Assembly: GCA_028871705.1 (NCBI GenBank)
Contig: JAGWMP010000004.1
Coordinates: 1-34,896 of the forward strand
Reading direction: 5' to 3'
Length of the DNA stretch: 34,896 bases
From: Gammaproteobacteria bacterium
GTDB taxonomy: Bacteria > Pseudomonadota > Gammaproteobacteria > Steroidobacterales > Steroidobacteraceae
Part shown: one piece after another, positions 1 through 9,401 of the stretch
How positions within the stretch are numbered: position 1 is the first letter of the stretch
Layout of the letters: each line of letters begins with the position of its first letter
The notes under the pieces: model-generated
What the model was told of the DNA's origin: nothing
The model's input: the letters and a program-made list of their open reading frames with translations, nothing else
Database searches by the model: none
Position numbers and translations under genes: made by a program

Positions 1-872
1 TGGTGTTCGCGCCGGCCGCGACCCTCAGGCAACCGTGGATCGCCTTGCAGGGCGATAAAGACGAGGTATGCAGCGCCAGGACCGCGGCCGACTTCGCCGC
101 GCAGGTCGCCAACGGCGCGATCGTGCACCTGCCGCTGGTCGGCCACGGCTTCGCGGTGGAGCGTAACTGGATGCCGCAGTTCCGCGCCGCCTACCTGAAG
201 CTCACCGCGCCCGCCGCGGCCGCGCCGCCGCCTGCGCCCGAGATCGGCGACCTGCCGGTGAACGAGGTACCCGCCGGCGGCTCCTCGCCGGAGCTCGCAC
301 TGCTCCTGACCGGCGACGGCGGCTGGGCCGGGCTCGACCAGGAGCTCGCCGCGCGCCTCGCGCAGAGCGGCGTGCCGACCGTCGGACTCAACTCGCTCAA
401 GTATTTCTGGTCCGAGCGCACGCCGGAGGAGACCGCGCGTGATGTGGCAAGACTGCTGCGCCACTATCTTGTGGCCTGGAATAAACAGCGGGTCCTGCTG
501 GTGGGTTACTCCTTCGGCGCCGATGTGCTGCCGTTCGTGGTCAACCGCCTGCCGGCGGACCTGCGCGCGCGCATCGCGAGCGTCAGCCTCCTCGGCATCG
601 ACGCCAACGCTTCCTTCGAGGTGAGCGTCGCCGACTGGGTCGGCAGCGGCGGCGGCGGTCCACGCACCGTTCCGGAGCTGGCCGCGCTCGCCCCCATGCC
701 GGTGCTGTGCATCTACGGCGAGGGCGAGGCGGACTCGATCTGCCCCGGGCTGCCGGCCGGCGGCGCCGTCACGCGGGCGCAAATCGGCAGGGGCCACCAC
801 TTCAGCGGCGAGTACTCGGCGCTGGCCGACCGCATCCTCGCCTTCGCGCGCACCGCTCACCCTGTGACATAA
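1..872 (+). CDS. AcvB/VirJ-family periplasmic hydrolase, 5'-truncated
   Basis: The visible part is the C-terminal 289 residues of an alpha/beta-hydrolase-type protein. Residues 1-70 look like the end of a first hydrolase domain, with a GH near residue 48 (LPLVGHGF). After an Ala/Pro-rich linker a second VirJ-type domain starts (LLLTGDGGWAGLD), followed by the nucleophile elbow GYSFGAD and a late His in GRGHHFSGEY. Known AcvB proteins have two such domains; AcvB of Agrobacterium is reported to hydrolyse lysyl-phosphatidylglycerol in the periplasm, and VirJ is a related virulence protein. The ORF track begins at a GTG at base 3, but the domain is already incomplete there, so the true start lies upstream of the window. 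A lysyl-PG synthase (mprF/lpiA) upstream is a guess the window cannot test. Family confident, exact substrate not. Confidence 0.8.
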   Translation, partial: VFAPAATLRQPWIALQGDKDEVCSARTAADFAAQVANGAIVHLPLVGHGFAVERNWMPQFRAAYLKLTAPAAAAPPPAPEIGDLPVNEVPAGGSSPELALLLTGDGGWAGLDQELAARLAQSGVPTVGLNSLKYFWSERTPEETARDVARLLRHYLVAWNKQRVLLVGYSFGADVLPFVVNRLPADLRARIASVSLLGIDANASFEVSVADWVGSGGGGPRTVPELAALAPMPVLCIYGEGEADSICPGLPAGGAVTRAQIGRGHHFSGEYSALADRILAFARTAHPVT

Positions 873-960
873 CGCGCGCCGCGCCGGCCGCCGCGGGGAA
901 TCGGTTACCATGGGCTGAGCCTCGCGACGGGCACCATAACAACAGTCCGCGCAGCGCCCG

Positions 961-1680
961 ATGAAGGCCATGTCCCTCTATATCGACACGGCGAGCCGCC
1001 TGCATCACGACCAGGAGCAGAACCTGGTGGTGACCTGCCCGCATTGCCAGACGGTCGCGCACATCACGCCGTGCGCGGTGCCGCGTTTCGAGGACCTGCA
1101 GCTCTACCGTCCCAGGCAGGCGGGAGTCGTGTATCTGTGCGACGCCTGCCATGCGCCGATCTTCCTGCGTTTCACGGTACGGGTGTACGGCGCGGCGCGC
1201 ATCGAGCTCGCGCCGCAGTTCACCGAGGTCGAGCGGGCGCGCGAGAAGTTCAGCTTCACCTACATCCCCGAGGAGGTCGAGGCGCTGTTCCGCGAGGCGC
1301 TGGTGTGCTTCACGCACGATGCCTTCAACGCCTTCGGCTCCATGTGCCGGCGCACCGCGCAAGCCGTGTTCGCCGACCTCGGCGAAGCGGGGAAGCTGCG
1401 CCTGTTCGATGAGCTCAACGGCCTGCGTGAGCTCACCGACATCGCCCCCGACCTCTTCACCACCATGCGCAACGTGCTGTTCGGCGCCGAGCTCGACGCG
1501 CACGCGGCCGTGCCGCCGCTCGACGGCTACCAGGCGGGCATCATGCTCGAGGTGATGAAGGATCTGCTCTACGAGGCTTACGTGCGCAAGGGGCGGCTGC
1601 AGCAGGCGATCAAGGTGCGCCGCTTCCTGCTGGAGGAAACCGGCTCCTGGAAGGTGACGCCGCTGCAGTCGGCGAGCTGA
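961..1680 (+). CDS. Zinc-ribbon DUF4145-like hypothetical protein
   Basis: A 239-residue soluble protein with no signal peptide. The N-terminal part carries two cysteine pairs (CPHC near residue 26 and CDAC near residue 61), which look like a zinc ribbon. The C-terminal part (about residues 100-200) is helical, with a pattern typical of DUF4145: an acidic segment, then CRRTAQAVFADLG, then LFDELNGLRE and a closing MRNVLFGAE. DUF4145 domains often occur in or beside restriction and defence proteins, but here the gene stands alone between core genes. An in-frame ATG three codons downstream (MSLYIDT) is an equally plausible start; neither has a strong ribosome-binding site. Function not recognised. 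The TGA stop directly abuts the stop of purL on the other strand. Confidence 0.75.
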   Translation: MKAMSLYIDTASRLHHDQEQNLVVTCPHCQTVAHITPCAVPRFEDLQLYRPRQAGVVYLCDACHAPIFLRFTVRVYGAARIELAPQFTEVERAREKFSFTYIPEEVEALFREALVCFTHDAFNAFGSMCRRTAQAVFADLGEAGKLRLFDELNGLRELTDIAPDLFTTMRNVLFGAELDAHAAVPPLDGYQAGIMLEVMKDLLYEAYVRKGRLQQAIKVRRFLLEETGSWKVTPLQSAS

Positions 1681-4600
1681 TCAACCAATGAAGCGCCGCG
1701 CGTTTCGGAACAGGCGCATCCAGCCGCTGTAGCCCGCCGCGCCCCGCGGCCGCCAGGAATTCTGCAGGTAGCGGAACGAGCGCTCGGGGTGCGGCATGGT
1801 GATGGTCACGCGGCCGTCGGCGTTGCTGAGCGCCGCGATGCCGAACGGGCTGCCGCTCGGGTTGGCCGGATAAGTGGTCGCGACGCTGCGGTCGTGCCCG
1901 ACGTAGCGATAGCCCACGAGTCCGCTCGCGGCACAGGCGGCGGCGGCCTGCGCCGAGGCAAACTCCGCGCGCCCCTCGCCGTGCGATACCGCGATCGGCA
2001 GCAGCGACCCCGCCATCCCTTCGAGCAGCACCGAAGGCGAGCGCAGCACCTCGACCAGCGGGAAGCGCGCCTCGTACTGCTCGCTGCGGTTCTGCACGAA
2101 GCGCGGCCAGTGGGCGGTGCCGGGGATGAGACTCTTCAGCGCCGCGAACATCTGGCAGCCGTTGCAGATGCCGAGCGCGAAGCTGTCGGGACGTGCGAAG
2201 AAGCGCTCGAACTCCTCGCGCACCGCGCCATGGAACAGGATCGACTTGGCCCAGCCCTCGCCGGCACCGAGCACGTCGCCGTAGCTGAACCCGCCGCAGG
2301 CGACGAGCCCCTTGAACTCATCGAGCCGCCGCCGCCCGGCGAGCAGATCGGTCATGTGCACGTCGTGCGGCTCGAACCCCGCCTGGGCGAACACCGCGGC
2401 GGTCTCGGTCTGGCTGTTGACGCCCTGCTCGCGCAGGATCGCCACCTTCGGGCGCACGCCGCGCGCCACGTACGCGGCGGCGATGTCCTCGCCCGCATCG
2501 AAGCTCAACTCGAGCGCGAGGCCGCCCGCGCGCGCGTCGCACTGCGCGGCGAATTCCTCGTCGGCGCACTTGGGATCGTCGCGCAGCGCGCGCATGCGCC
2601 ACGAGGTCTCCGACCACGCGCGCTTGAGGTCCTCCCACGCCTCCTCGATCCGTGCCGGCCCGACCCGCAGCCGCACCCGCAGCTGCGGGGTGGGCGTGCC
2701 GACCTTCAACGCCGCGGCGGCGAGCCCGTGCCGCGCCAGGATTTCGCTGAAGCGCGCCTCATCCGCCGCGAGTACCTGCACGACGACTCCCGGCTCCTCG
2801 CTGAAGAGCTGCGCCGCGGCGGATCCGCGCGCCTCGGGCAGCTCGATGTCGAGCCCGCAATGACCGGCGAAGGCCATCTCGAGCAGCGTCACGACGAGGC
2901 CGCCGTCGGAGCGGTCGTGGTAGGCGTGCAGCAGGTTCGCCGCGCGCAGCTCCTTCAGCGCGGCGGCGAGGGCGAGAAGTGCGCCCGGGTCGTCGAGATC
3001 GGCCGGCTGCTCGCCGAGCTCGCCGTATACCTGCGCGAGCGCCGAAGCGCCGAGGCGGTTACGGCCCGCGGCGAGATCGATGAGCCAGAGCGAGCTCGCG
3101 CCCGCTTCGAGGTCGAGCGCCGGGGTGAGCGTGGCGCGCGCGTCCGCGACCGGCGCGAACGCCGAGACGATCAGCGACACCGGGGCCACGACGCTCTTGT
3201 CGGCGCCGCCGTCGCGCCAGCGGGTCTGCATGGACAGTGAGTCCTTGCCGACCGGGATGGCGATACCGAGCGCCGGACAGAGCTCCTTGCCGACCGCCGC
3301 GACGGTGGCATAGAGAGCCGCGTCCTCGCCCGGCTCGCCGCTCGCGGCCATCCAGTTGGCGGACAGGCGGATCGCCCCGGGCGAATCGATATCGGCGGCG
3401 AGGATGTTGGTGACGGCTTCGGCGACCGCGAGCCGGCCCGAGGCCGGCGCATCGAGCAGCGCCACCGGGGTGCGCTCACCCATGGCGAGCGCTTCTCCCG
3501 CCACCCCTTCGTAGTCGGCGAGCGTCACCCCCACATCGCTCACCGGCACCTGCCAGCGCCCGACCAGCTGATCGCGGCTGATGAGGCCGCCGACGGTACG
3601 ATCGCCGATGGTGATGAGGAAGCTCTTGTCCGCGACGGCCGGCAGGCGCAACACGCGGTACAGCGCCTCGGTGAGATCGATGCCGGCGCTCGCGAACGGC
3701 CGCGTGGCCGGGGCGAGGCTCGCGACGTCCCTGGTGAGGCGCGGCGGCTTGCCGAGCAGGATCTCGAGCGGCATGTCGACCGGAGCGTTGTGGAACAGCG
3801 GATCGCTCACCACGAGCCGCCCGCTCGCATCGATCTCGCCGATGACGGCGTACGGGCAGCGCTCGCGCGCGGCGATCGCGCCGAAGCGCTCGAGCGAGTG
3901 CGCCGCGACGATCAGCACGTAGCGCTCCTGCGCCTCGTTGCACCACAGCTCCAGCGGCGACATGCCGGACTCGGCGCTCGGGACGCTGCGCAGGTCGATG
4001 CGGGCGCCGTGCCCGTCGTGCGCGACCGACTCGGGCACCGCGTTGGAGAGGCCGCCGGCGCCGACGTCGTGGATGAGGAGCACGGGGTTGCGCTCCCCGA
4101 GCGACCAGCAGTGATCGATGACCTCCTGCGCACGGCGCTGCATCTCGGGGTTACCGCGCTGCACCGAGGCGAAATCGAGGTCGGCGCTCGAGCTGCCGCT
4201 GCCGACCGAGGAGGCGGCCCCGCCGCCCAACCCGATGAGCATCGCCGGACCCCCGAGCACCACGAGACGGGCGCCGACCGGGACGGCCGCCTTCTCGACG
4301 TGCGGGCGGCGGATGTTGCCCAAGCCCCCGGCGACCATGATCGGCTTGTGATAGCCGCGCGCGCGTCCGGGCGCATCGCCCGGCACCTCGAGCTCGAGGG
4401 TGCGGAAATAGCCCCCCACCGCGGGCCGGCCGAACTCGTTGTTGAAGGAAGCCGCCCCGATCGGCCCTTCGAGCATGATCGCGAGCGGCGCGGCGATGCG
4501 CGCCGGCGCACCGAAGGGGCGCTCCCACGGCCGTTCGTAGCCCGGAATGCGCAGGTTCGACACCGAGAAGCCGGTGAGCCCCGCCTTGGGCTTGGCACCG

Positions 4601-5574
4601 CGCCCGGTCGCGCCCTCATCGCGGATCTCCCCGCCCGAGCCGGTCGCGGCGCCCGGAAACGGCGAGATGGCGGTCGGGTGATTGTGCGTCTCGACCTTGA
4701 TCAGGATGTCGATCGGCTCGAGGCTGCCGCGATAGATCCCCGTGTCCGGGTCCGGGAAGTAGCGCACGCCCCTCGAGCCCTCGATCACCGCGGCGTTGTC
4801 GCGGTAGGCCGAGAGCACCCCGGCGGGACTCACCGCGTGCGTGTGACGGATCATGGCGAACAGCGAGTCGGCGCGCGGCCGGCCGTCGATCACCCAGGAG
4901 GCGTTGAATATCTTGTGGCGGCAGTGCTCGGAGTTGGCCTGCGCGAACATCATGAGCTCGACGTCGGTCGGGTCGCGCCCGAGCTGCCGGAAGCTCGCGA
5001 GCAGGTAGTCGATCTCCTGCGCCGAGAGCGCGAGCCCGAGCCGCTCGTTGGCCGCCGCGAGCGCGGCGCGCCCGCCGGCCAGCGCCACGGTGGCGAGGGG
5101 CCTGGGCGCGGCGTGCTCGAAGAGCCGCGCGGCCGCGGCCGCCTCCAGCAGCGCCATCTCGGTCATGCGGTCGCACAGCAGCGGCGCCAGGCGCGCGAGC
5201 TGCGCGGAGCCGAGCGGCTGCGCCGCGTGCAGCGTGTACTCGATGCCGCGCTCCACGCGCCGCACGCAGCCGAGCCCGCAGACGTGCACGATGTCGGTCG
5301 CCTTGCTCGACCAGGGCGAGATCGTGCCGGCGCGCGGCACGACGAGTACGCGTGCGCCAGCGCCGCCGCCGGCCTGCGCCGGCAGGCGCGGTCCGTAGGT
5401 GAGCAGCTCCCTCAGCACCGCGAGCTCGCCCGCCGCAAGCGGCCGCTCGAGGTCGGCGAAGTGCACGAAGCGCGTCGCCAGGCCCGTGACCGCGGGCTCG
5501 AGCGCGGCGAGACGCTGGACGAGCTTGGCGATACGAAACGCGGACAGCGCCGGGGCGCCTGGGATCTCGAGCAT
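1681..5574 (-). CDS. purL: Phosphoribosylformylglycinamidine synthase (single-chain PurL)
   Basis: Catalyses the glutamine- and ATP-dependent conversion of FGAR to FGAM, the fourth step of purine synthesis, in the cytosol. The 1297-residue length matches the large single-chain gammaproteobacterial enzyme (about 1295). In order: the N-terminal PurS-like region, two synthetase halves with the ATP/substrate loop [17 protein letters not shown] and motif [15 protein letters not shown], and a C-terminal class I glutamine amidotransferase domain from about residue 1040. The amidotransferase nucleophile is Cys1137 in GICNGCQMF, with the His/Glu pair in MPHPERSF near the end. The ATG at 5574 lies 14 bases after the DUF1820 stop, so the two are probably co-transcribed. 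The stop meets the upstream plus-strand stop at TGATCA. Confidence 0.97.
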   Translation of the reverse strand: MLEIPGAPALSAFRIAKLVQRLAALEPAVTGLATRFVHFADLERPLAAGELAVLRELLTYGPRLPAQAGGGAGARVLVVPRAGTISPWSSKATDIVHVCGLGCVRRVERGIEYTLHAAQPLGSAQLARLAPLLCDRMTEMALLEAAAAARLFEHAAPRPLATVALAGGRAALAAANERLGLALSAQEIDYLLASFRQLGRDPTDVELMMFAQANSEHCRHKIFNASWVIDGRPRADSLFAMIRHTHAVSPAGVLSAYRDNAAVIEGSRGVRYFPDPDTGIYRGSLEPIDILIKVETHNHPTAISPFPGAATGSGGEIRDEGATGRGAKPKAGLTGFSVSNLRIPGYERPWERPFGAPARIAAPLAIMLEGPIGAASFNNEFGRPAVGGYFRTLELEVPGDAPGRARGYHKPIMVAGGLGNIRRPHVEKAAVPVGARLVVLGGPAMLIGLGGGAASSVGSGSSSADLDFASVQRGNPEMQRRAQEVIDHCWSLGERNPVLLIHDVGAGGLSNAVPESVAHDGHGARIDLRSVPSAESGMSPLELWCNEAQERYVLIVAAHSLERFGAIAARERCPYAVIGEIDASGRLVVSDPLFHNAPVDMPLEILLGKPPRLTRDVASLAPATRPFASAGIDLTEALYRVLRLPAVADKSFLITIGDRTVGGLISRDQLVGRWQVPVSDVGVTLADYEGVAGEALAMGERTPVALLDAPASGRLAVAEAVTNILAADIDSPGAIRLSANWMAASGEPGEDAALYATVAAVGKELCPALGIAIPVGKDSLSMQTRWRDGGADKSVVAPVSLIVSAFAPVADARATLTPALDLEAGASSLWLIDLAAGRNRLGASALAQVYGELGEQPADLDDPGALLALAAALKELRAANLLHAYHDRSDGGLVVTLLEMAFAGHCGLDIELPEARGSAAAQLFSEEPGVVVQVLAADEARFSEILARHGLAAAALKVGTPTPQLRVRLRVGPARIEEAWEDLKRAWSETSWRMRALRDDPKCADEEFAAQCDARAGGLALELSFDAGEDIAAAYVARGVRPKVAILREQGVNSQTETAAVFAQAGFEPHDVHMTDLLAGRRRLDEFKGLVACGGFSYGDVLGAGEGWAKSILFHGAVREEFERFFARPDSFALGICNGCQMFAALKSLIPGTAHWPRFVQNRSEQYEARFPLVEVLRSPSVLLEGMAGSLLPIAVSHGEGRAEFASAQAAAACAASGLVGYRYVGHDRSVATTYPANPSGSPFGIAALSNADGRVTITMPHPERSFRYLQNSWRPRGAAGYSGWMRLFRNARRFIG

Positions 5575-5588
5575 GCGCTACCCGCGCC

Positions 5589-5927
5589 TCACTTCTTCTC
5601 TCCGGGCGAAGCCGGGTAGAGCGGCATCGGAAATTGCGCGACGTTGGCGCCGGCCTCGAGCGCCGTGATCTTGGCGGTGCCCTGCTTCTTCACCTCGTCG
5701 ATGCGCAGGATCGAGTGCAGCGGCAGGAAGGTGCGCTTGACGCCGGAGAACTCGCCCTTGATGCGCTCCTCCGCGGGGTCGAGCACCACCGAGGAGCGCT
5801 CGCCGAACACCAGCTCCTCGACCTCGATGAACCCGAACAGGTCCCCGTGGCTCACCTTGCGGGCGTACACCTCGTAAACCTTGCCTTGATTCACGAACAT
5901 AATGCGGAAAATGTGACTGGCTGCCAT
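5589..5927 (-). CDS. DUF1820 family small protein
   Basis: The 112-residue product starting MAASHIFRIMFVNQGKVYEV matches the DUF1820 family, small cytosolic proteins common in Gammaproteobacteria with no established function. Features recognised are the early FVNQGKVYEVYAR segment, the central FGFIEVEELVFGE and the FLPLHSILRIDEV strand. The ORF track extends to 5966, but the ATG at 5927 gives the usual family N-terminus. The longer start would also overlap a TATAAT promoter element, so 5927 is preferred. A short AGAGG precedes it. It sits 14 bases upstream of purL on the same strand and divergent from the FHA gene. No membrane segment or catalytic motif is visible. Confidence 0.85.
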   Translation of the reverse strand: MAASHIFRIMFVNQGKVYEVYARKVSHGDLFGFIEVEELVFGERSSVVLDPAEERIKGEFSGVKRTFLPLHSILRIDEVKKQGTAKITALEAGANVAQFPMPLYPASPGEKK

Positions 5928-5964
5928 GGCCTCTACAGGGGGGTCGGGTAGCTTTGACGCTGGC

Positions 5965-5993
5965 ATTATATGTCCGGGCGTGCCGGGGACGCT
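5965..5993 (-). promoter_or_regulatory. Candidate promoter for DUF1820-purL
   Basis: On the minus strand a perfect TATAAT lies at 5970-5965, which would start transcription about 30 bases before the DUF1820 ATG at 5927. The matching -35 position holds only a weak AGCGTC at 17 bases spacing. The -10 is convincing in such GC-rich DNA; the -35 is not. Confidence 0.4.
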
Positions 5994-6058
5994 GCCGCGC
6001 CTCCGTGGCGCGGGACGGTTTCTTCAACAACGGACGGACTCCTTTGAGTCGGGGAACC

Positions 6059-7348
6059 ATGACGCTTCGGCTGCGTGTCGTCAGTGACCAGCGGCGGTCG
6101 CTTGCCGACCGCGGCACCGCGGTCTTTTCCGTCGAAGGCGGCACCATCGGCCGCTCGGCCGACAACGATTGGGTGCTGCCCGACCCGCTGCGCTACGTCT
6201 CGGCGCACCACGCCCGCGTACAGTTCCGCGAGGGCCACTTCTATCTCCAGGACGTCAGCACCAACGGCGTCTACGTCAACGACGACATGGAGCCGCTCTC
6301 CAAGCGCGGCTCGAGCGGCTACCGCCTGGCGAACGGCGACGTGCTGCGCATCGGCGAGTACCACATCGTCGCCGCGCTCGAAGCGCAGCGCGCCGCCGCG
6401 GCCGCCGCCCAGGAGGACCCCGCCTCCGCCGCGGTTCCGACCAGCATCCACTCGCTGCGCTCCCTCGACCGCACCCCGGAACGCGACATCGGCGCGGTGC
6501 TGAACCTCGATGAGCTGCTGGTCCCGGATCCGCGGCGCGACCCGGCGCTGCCGGTGAACGCCTACGGGCAGGCGGTCGAATCCGCCCCGGTGCGCGCCCT
6601 TGCCGAGGAGGTGCCGCTCATCGCGGCCGACGCGAGTCCCGCCGCCGCCGGCGCGCCGCCCCCGGACCCGGAGGCCGAGGCGCACGGCAAGCGCATGGCG
6701 CGGCTCGCCGAGGCCGTCGCGCGCGAGCCCAAGAGCGGCAACGGTGTGATGGCGCTCGCCGACGTGCACTCGGGGCTGGATGCCTTCTGCCGCGGCGCCG
6801 GCATCGACATCGAGAAGCTGCCGGCGGACGCCCAGAGCCGCCTGCTGCACCTCGCCGGGCGGCTGTTCCGCGAGACCCTCGTCGGGCTGAAGGATCTCGA
6901 GCGCACGCGCGCCAGCACCCGCAACCGTTACCGCATCGAGACGCCGCCGCGCGAGCCCGACGACCCGCGCCCCTCGCTCGCCGACTCGATGGTGGAGGAG
7001 CTGCTGGTGGAGCTCTTCGTGCAGCACGAGAACCGGCGCCTCGATTCGGTGCAGTGGCTGCGCGAGGTGGTGGGCGAGGCGAAGCAGCACGAGCACGCCA
7101 CCACCCAGGCGACGCGCGCGGCGTTCGTCGAGTTTCTCGACCGCCTCGATCCCGCCGAGCTCGAGGCGCGCTTCGAGCGCGCCGCACGGCGCGGCAAGGC
7201 GCGCTCCGCCGACAAGGCCCAGTACTGGGAGCTGTTCGTCAACTTCTACCGCAACCTCATCGAGATGCCCGCGGACCATCTGCCGCACACTTTCGTCGAG
7301 GCGTTCGGCTCCGCATATCGCGAGGCGCTGAAGAAGCCGGAATCCTGA
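6059..7348 (+). CDS. TagH-like FHA-domain protein (type VI secretion-associated family)
   Basis: A 429-residue cytosolic protein. The N-terminal 100 residues form a forkhead-associated phosphothreonine-binding domain (GGTIGRSADNDW, VSAHHARV, DVSTNGVYVND). An Ala/Pro-rich linker follows. The C-terminal half resembles the TagH C-terminal region, including GAGIDIEKL, a long coiled helical stretch and ending AQYWELFVNFYRN...FGSAYREAL. In type VI secretion systems, Fha/TagH proteins are post-translational activators read by a Ser/Thr kinase (PpkA) in Pseudomonas. No other T6SS gene is present here, so its partner is unknown. The start is the ATG at 6059, preceded by GGGGAA; the ORF-track start at 5954 adds 35 residues unlike any FHA N-terminus. 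It converges with the tRNA-Ser gene. Confidence 0.85.
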   Translation: MTLRLRVVSDQRRSLADRGTAVFSVEGGTIGRSADNDWVLPDPLRYVSAHHARVQFREGHFYLQDVSTNGVYVNDDMEPLSKRGSSGYRLANGDVLRIGEYHIVAALEAQRAAAAAAQEDPASAAVPTSIHSLRSLDRTPERDIGAVLNLDELLVPDPRRDPALPVNAYGQAVESAPVRALAEEVPLIAADASPAAAGAPPPDPEAEAHGKRMARLAEAVAREPKSGNGVMALADVHSGLDAFCRGAGIDIEKLPADAQSRLLHLAGRLFRETLVGLKDLERTRASTRNRYRIETPPREPDDPRPSLADSMVEELLVELFVQHENRRLDSVQWLREVVGEAKQHEHATTQATRAAFVEFLDRLDPAELEARFERAARRGKARSADKAQYWELFVNFYRNLIEMPADHLPHTFVEAFGSAYREALKKPES

Positions 7349-7362
7349 CGGCGGCGCGGATG

Positions 7363-7455
7363 TGGCGGAGAGGGTGGGATTCGAACCCACGTGCCGGATT
7401 TACCCGACCATCCGATTTCGAGTCGGCGCCGTTATGACCGCTTCGGTACCTCTCC
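7363..7455 (-). tRNA. tRNA-Ser (anticodon CGA)
   Basis: The minus strand reads GGAGAGGTACCGAAGCGGTC at the 5' end and ends in CCTCTCCGCCA with an encoded CCA. The acceptor stem GGAGAGG/CCTCTCC pairs fully. The anticodon loop CTCGAAA gives CGA, reading UCG serine codons. A long class II variable arm and a T arm GTGGG-TTCGAAT-CCCAC complete the 93-nt structure. The outermost anticodon-stem pair appears to be G-A, a minor irregularity. Upstream on the minus strand a TAGAAT at 7495-7490 may be its -10 element. Confidence 0.96.
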
Positions 7456-7527
7456 GGCTCCGCAGCCAGGACCCTTTTGCGGGGCTGGTATTCTAACGGA
7501 AAGCCGTTCGCCAGGAGGGCCTCCTTC

Positions 7528-8943
7528 GTGCGGGCATTGACTCTCGCCGCCGCCGGCGTGCTGCTCCTCGGGGGCTGCACGCAACACGAGCCATCCGCCC
7601 TGGATGCGGTGCGCGCGCGCGGCGAGCTGCGCGTGGTCACGCTGAATCTGCCCACCTGCTATTACGAGGGCGCGCAAGGGTCCGAGGGCCTCGAGTACCG
7701 GCTGGCGAGCCGCTACGCCGCGCAACTCGGCGTGAAGCTCACTCTTTATCCGGTCGCGAGCGAAGCGGCCCTGCAGGACGAGCTCGCGGCAGGCCGCGCG
7801 GACATCGCCGCGGCCTCGCTCACCGACTCGCCCGAATGGCAGAAGGTCGGGGATGCGGCCGTGCCCTACGCCAACATCCCGCAGCTGGTCGTCTACCAGA
7901 GAAGCGGCGCGCGGCCGCGCGAGACGCTGCAGCTCGAGTCGGCGCGCCTCGCGGTGCGCGCCGGCAGCCCCCAGGAGCGCATCCTCGAGAAGCTGCGGCG
8001 CACCGTGGCGCCGACGCTGCAATGGGTCGAGACCGCGCCGAGCTCGGCCGATCCCATCGAGGACGTCGACTCGGGCAACGCCGACTACGCGATCTCGGAT
8101 GCGCGCGAGTTCTCCTTTGCGCGGCACCTGTATCCGAACGTGCTGGTGGGATTCGCGCTGCCCGACACGCGGCCGGTGCAGTGGATCGTGCGCAAGGGCG
8201 CCCCGGCGCTGCTCGAGAGCGTCGACCAGTTCTTCGGCTCCCTCGCCCAGTCGGGCGAGCTTTCGCAGCTGGTGCAGGAGGCGAGCGGTGACACGCGCCG
8301 CTTCGAGTACGAGGAGTCGCGCGAGTTCCAGACCCACGTGGCCGAGCGGCTGCCGCACTACCGCGCCTGGTTCGAGGAGGCGGCCGCGCAGGTCGGTCTC
8401 GACTGGCGGCTGCTGGCGGCGGTCGGCTATCAGGAGTCCAAGTGGGATCCACGCGCCGTCTCCGACGAGGGTGCCGCGGGACTCATGATGCTCACCGCCG
8501 ACACCGCCCAGGCGATGGGCATCAAGGACCGCACCGACCCGCAGCAGAGCATCTTCGCCGGCGCGCACTACCTCGCCCAGGTGCGCCAGATGATCCCCGA
8601 CCGCATCCCGGAGCCGGACCGCACCTGGCTCACCATCGCCGCCTACAACGTCGGCTTCGGGCATCTCGAGGATGCGCGCATCATCGCCCAGGCCCTCGGC
8701 AAGGATCCGGACTCGTGGACCGAGGTGCGCGAGGAGCTGCCGCTGCTCGCCCAGGGGCGCTGGTACACGCGCGCCAAGCGCGGCTACGCGCGCGGCTGGG
8801 AGCCGGTGCAGTTCGTCGACCGCATCCAGCGCTTCCTGACGCTGCTCGAGTGGCAGCCGGGCGAGGGCGTGCCCGCGCAGGCGCCCGCCGCGCCCGCCGG
8901 CGCGCGCGCCGCGTCCGCCACCACCGCGGGACTGATCCCCTAA
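7528..8943 (+). CDS. mltF: Membrane-bound lytic murein transglycosylase F
   Basis: Cleaves the beta-1,4 bond of peptidoglycan to leave 1,6-anhydromuramic acid, acting from the outer membrane. The 471-residue product has a lipoprotein signal ending LLLGGC, an ABC-type solute-binding-protein domain (about residues 35-265, starting LDAVRARGELRVVT) and a C-terminal SLT domain. The catalytic Glu is residue 303 in GYQESKWDP, followed by GAAGLMMLT and the AAYNVGFGH motif. E. coli MltF is 518 residues with the same order. The ORF track begins at a TTG at 7477, but the GTG at 7528 has an excellent AGGAGGG eight bases upstream and gives a clean signal peptide. The tRNA-Ser gene lies divergently upstream; the stop overlaps the tadA stop by four bases. 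Confidence 0.93.
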   Translation: MRALTLAAAGVLLLGGCTQHEPSALDAVRARGELRVVTLNLPTCYYEGAQGSEGLEYRLASRYAAQLGVKLTLYPVASEAALQDELAAGRADIAAASLTDSPEWQKVGDAAVPYANIPQLVVYQRSGARPRETLQLESARLAVRAGSPQERILEKLRRTVAPTLQWVETAPSSADPIEDVDSGNADYAISDAREFSFARHLYPNVLVGFALPDTRPVQWIVRKGAPALLESVDQFFGSLAQSGELSQLVQEASGDTRRFEYEESREFQTHVAERLPHYRAWFEEAAAQVGLDWRLLAAVGYQESKWDPRAVSDEGAAGLMMLTADTAQAMGIKDRTDPQQSIFAGAHYLAQVRQMIPDRIPEPDRTWLTIAAYNVGFGHLEDARIIAQALGKDPDSWTEVREELPLLAQGRWYTRAKRGYARGWEPVQFVDRIQRFLTLLEWQPGEGVPAQAPAAPAGARAASATTAGLIP

Positions 8944-9401
8944 CGCCGCGCGGCGAAAAACTGCTGCAGCAGCAGCCCGCACTCCTCCATCAGCACGCCG
9001 CCGAACACGTCGACGCGGTGATTGAGCTCCGGCAGCGCGAACACGTCGGTGATGCTGCCGGCGGCGCCCGCGCGCGGATCGAAGGCGCCGAACACCAGCC
9101 GCCGCACCCGGGCGTGCACCATCGCCGCGGCGCACATGACGCACGGCTCGAGCGTCACGTACAGCGTCGTATCGGTGAGGCGGTAACTGCCGAGCGCGCG
9201 CCCGCCGGCGCGCAACGCCTCGACCTCGGCGTGTGCGGTGGGATCGTGGCTCGCTACGGGCGAGTTGCCGCCGGTGGCGATGATCTGCCCGCCCCGCACC
9301 AGCACGGCGCCCACCGGCACCTCGCCGCGCTCGCCGGCGGCGGCCGCGTGGGTGAGCGCGGCGCGCATGAAGGCGAGATCGCTCCCCGGGAGCTCAGCCA
9401 T
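8940..9401 (-). CDS. tadA: tRNA-specific adenosine deaminase
   Basis: Converts A34 to inosine in tRNA-Arg(ACG), an essential decoding step. The 153-residue size is typical. The zinc site is present as HAEVEAL (His ligand and catalytic Glu) and [13 protein letters not shown] (two Cys ligands), with the substrate-loop signature [10 protein letters not shown] near residue 30. The N-terminal [12 protein letters not shown] helix is the usual TadA start. The gene is minus-strand, last in a run xseA, M23 peptidase, tadA, and its ATG overlaps the end of the peptidase gene by eight bases, indicating coupled translation. Its stop shares CTAA with the convergent mltF stop. Confidence 0.96.
   Translation of the reverse strand: MAELPGSDLAFMRAALTHAAAAGERGEVPVGAVLVRGGQIIATGGNSPVASHDPTAHAEVEALRAGGRALGSYRLTDTTLYVTLEPCVMCAAAMVHARVRRLVFGAFDPRAGAAGSITDVFALPELNHRVDVFGGVLMEECGLLLQQFFAARR

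Noticed and set aside
1789-5619. Long plus-strand ORFs (483 and 609 residues) opposite purL
   Set aside because: They are Arg/Ala/Gly/His-rich antisense shadows in GC-rich DNA, opposite a fully motif-supported purL.
5966-7390. 474-residue minus-strand ORF opposite the FHA gene
   Set aside because: Antisense shadow; it runs across the tRNA-Ser region and has no recognisable domain.
7432-9144. 570-residue minus-strand ORF opposite mltF
   Set aside because: Overlaps tadA and mltF, low-complexity Arg/Ala-rich composition, no motifs.
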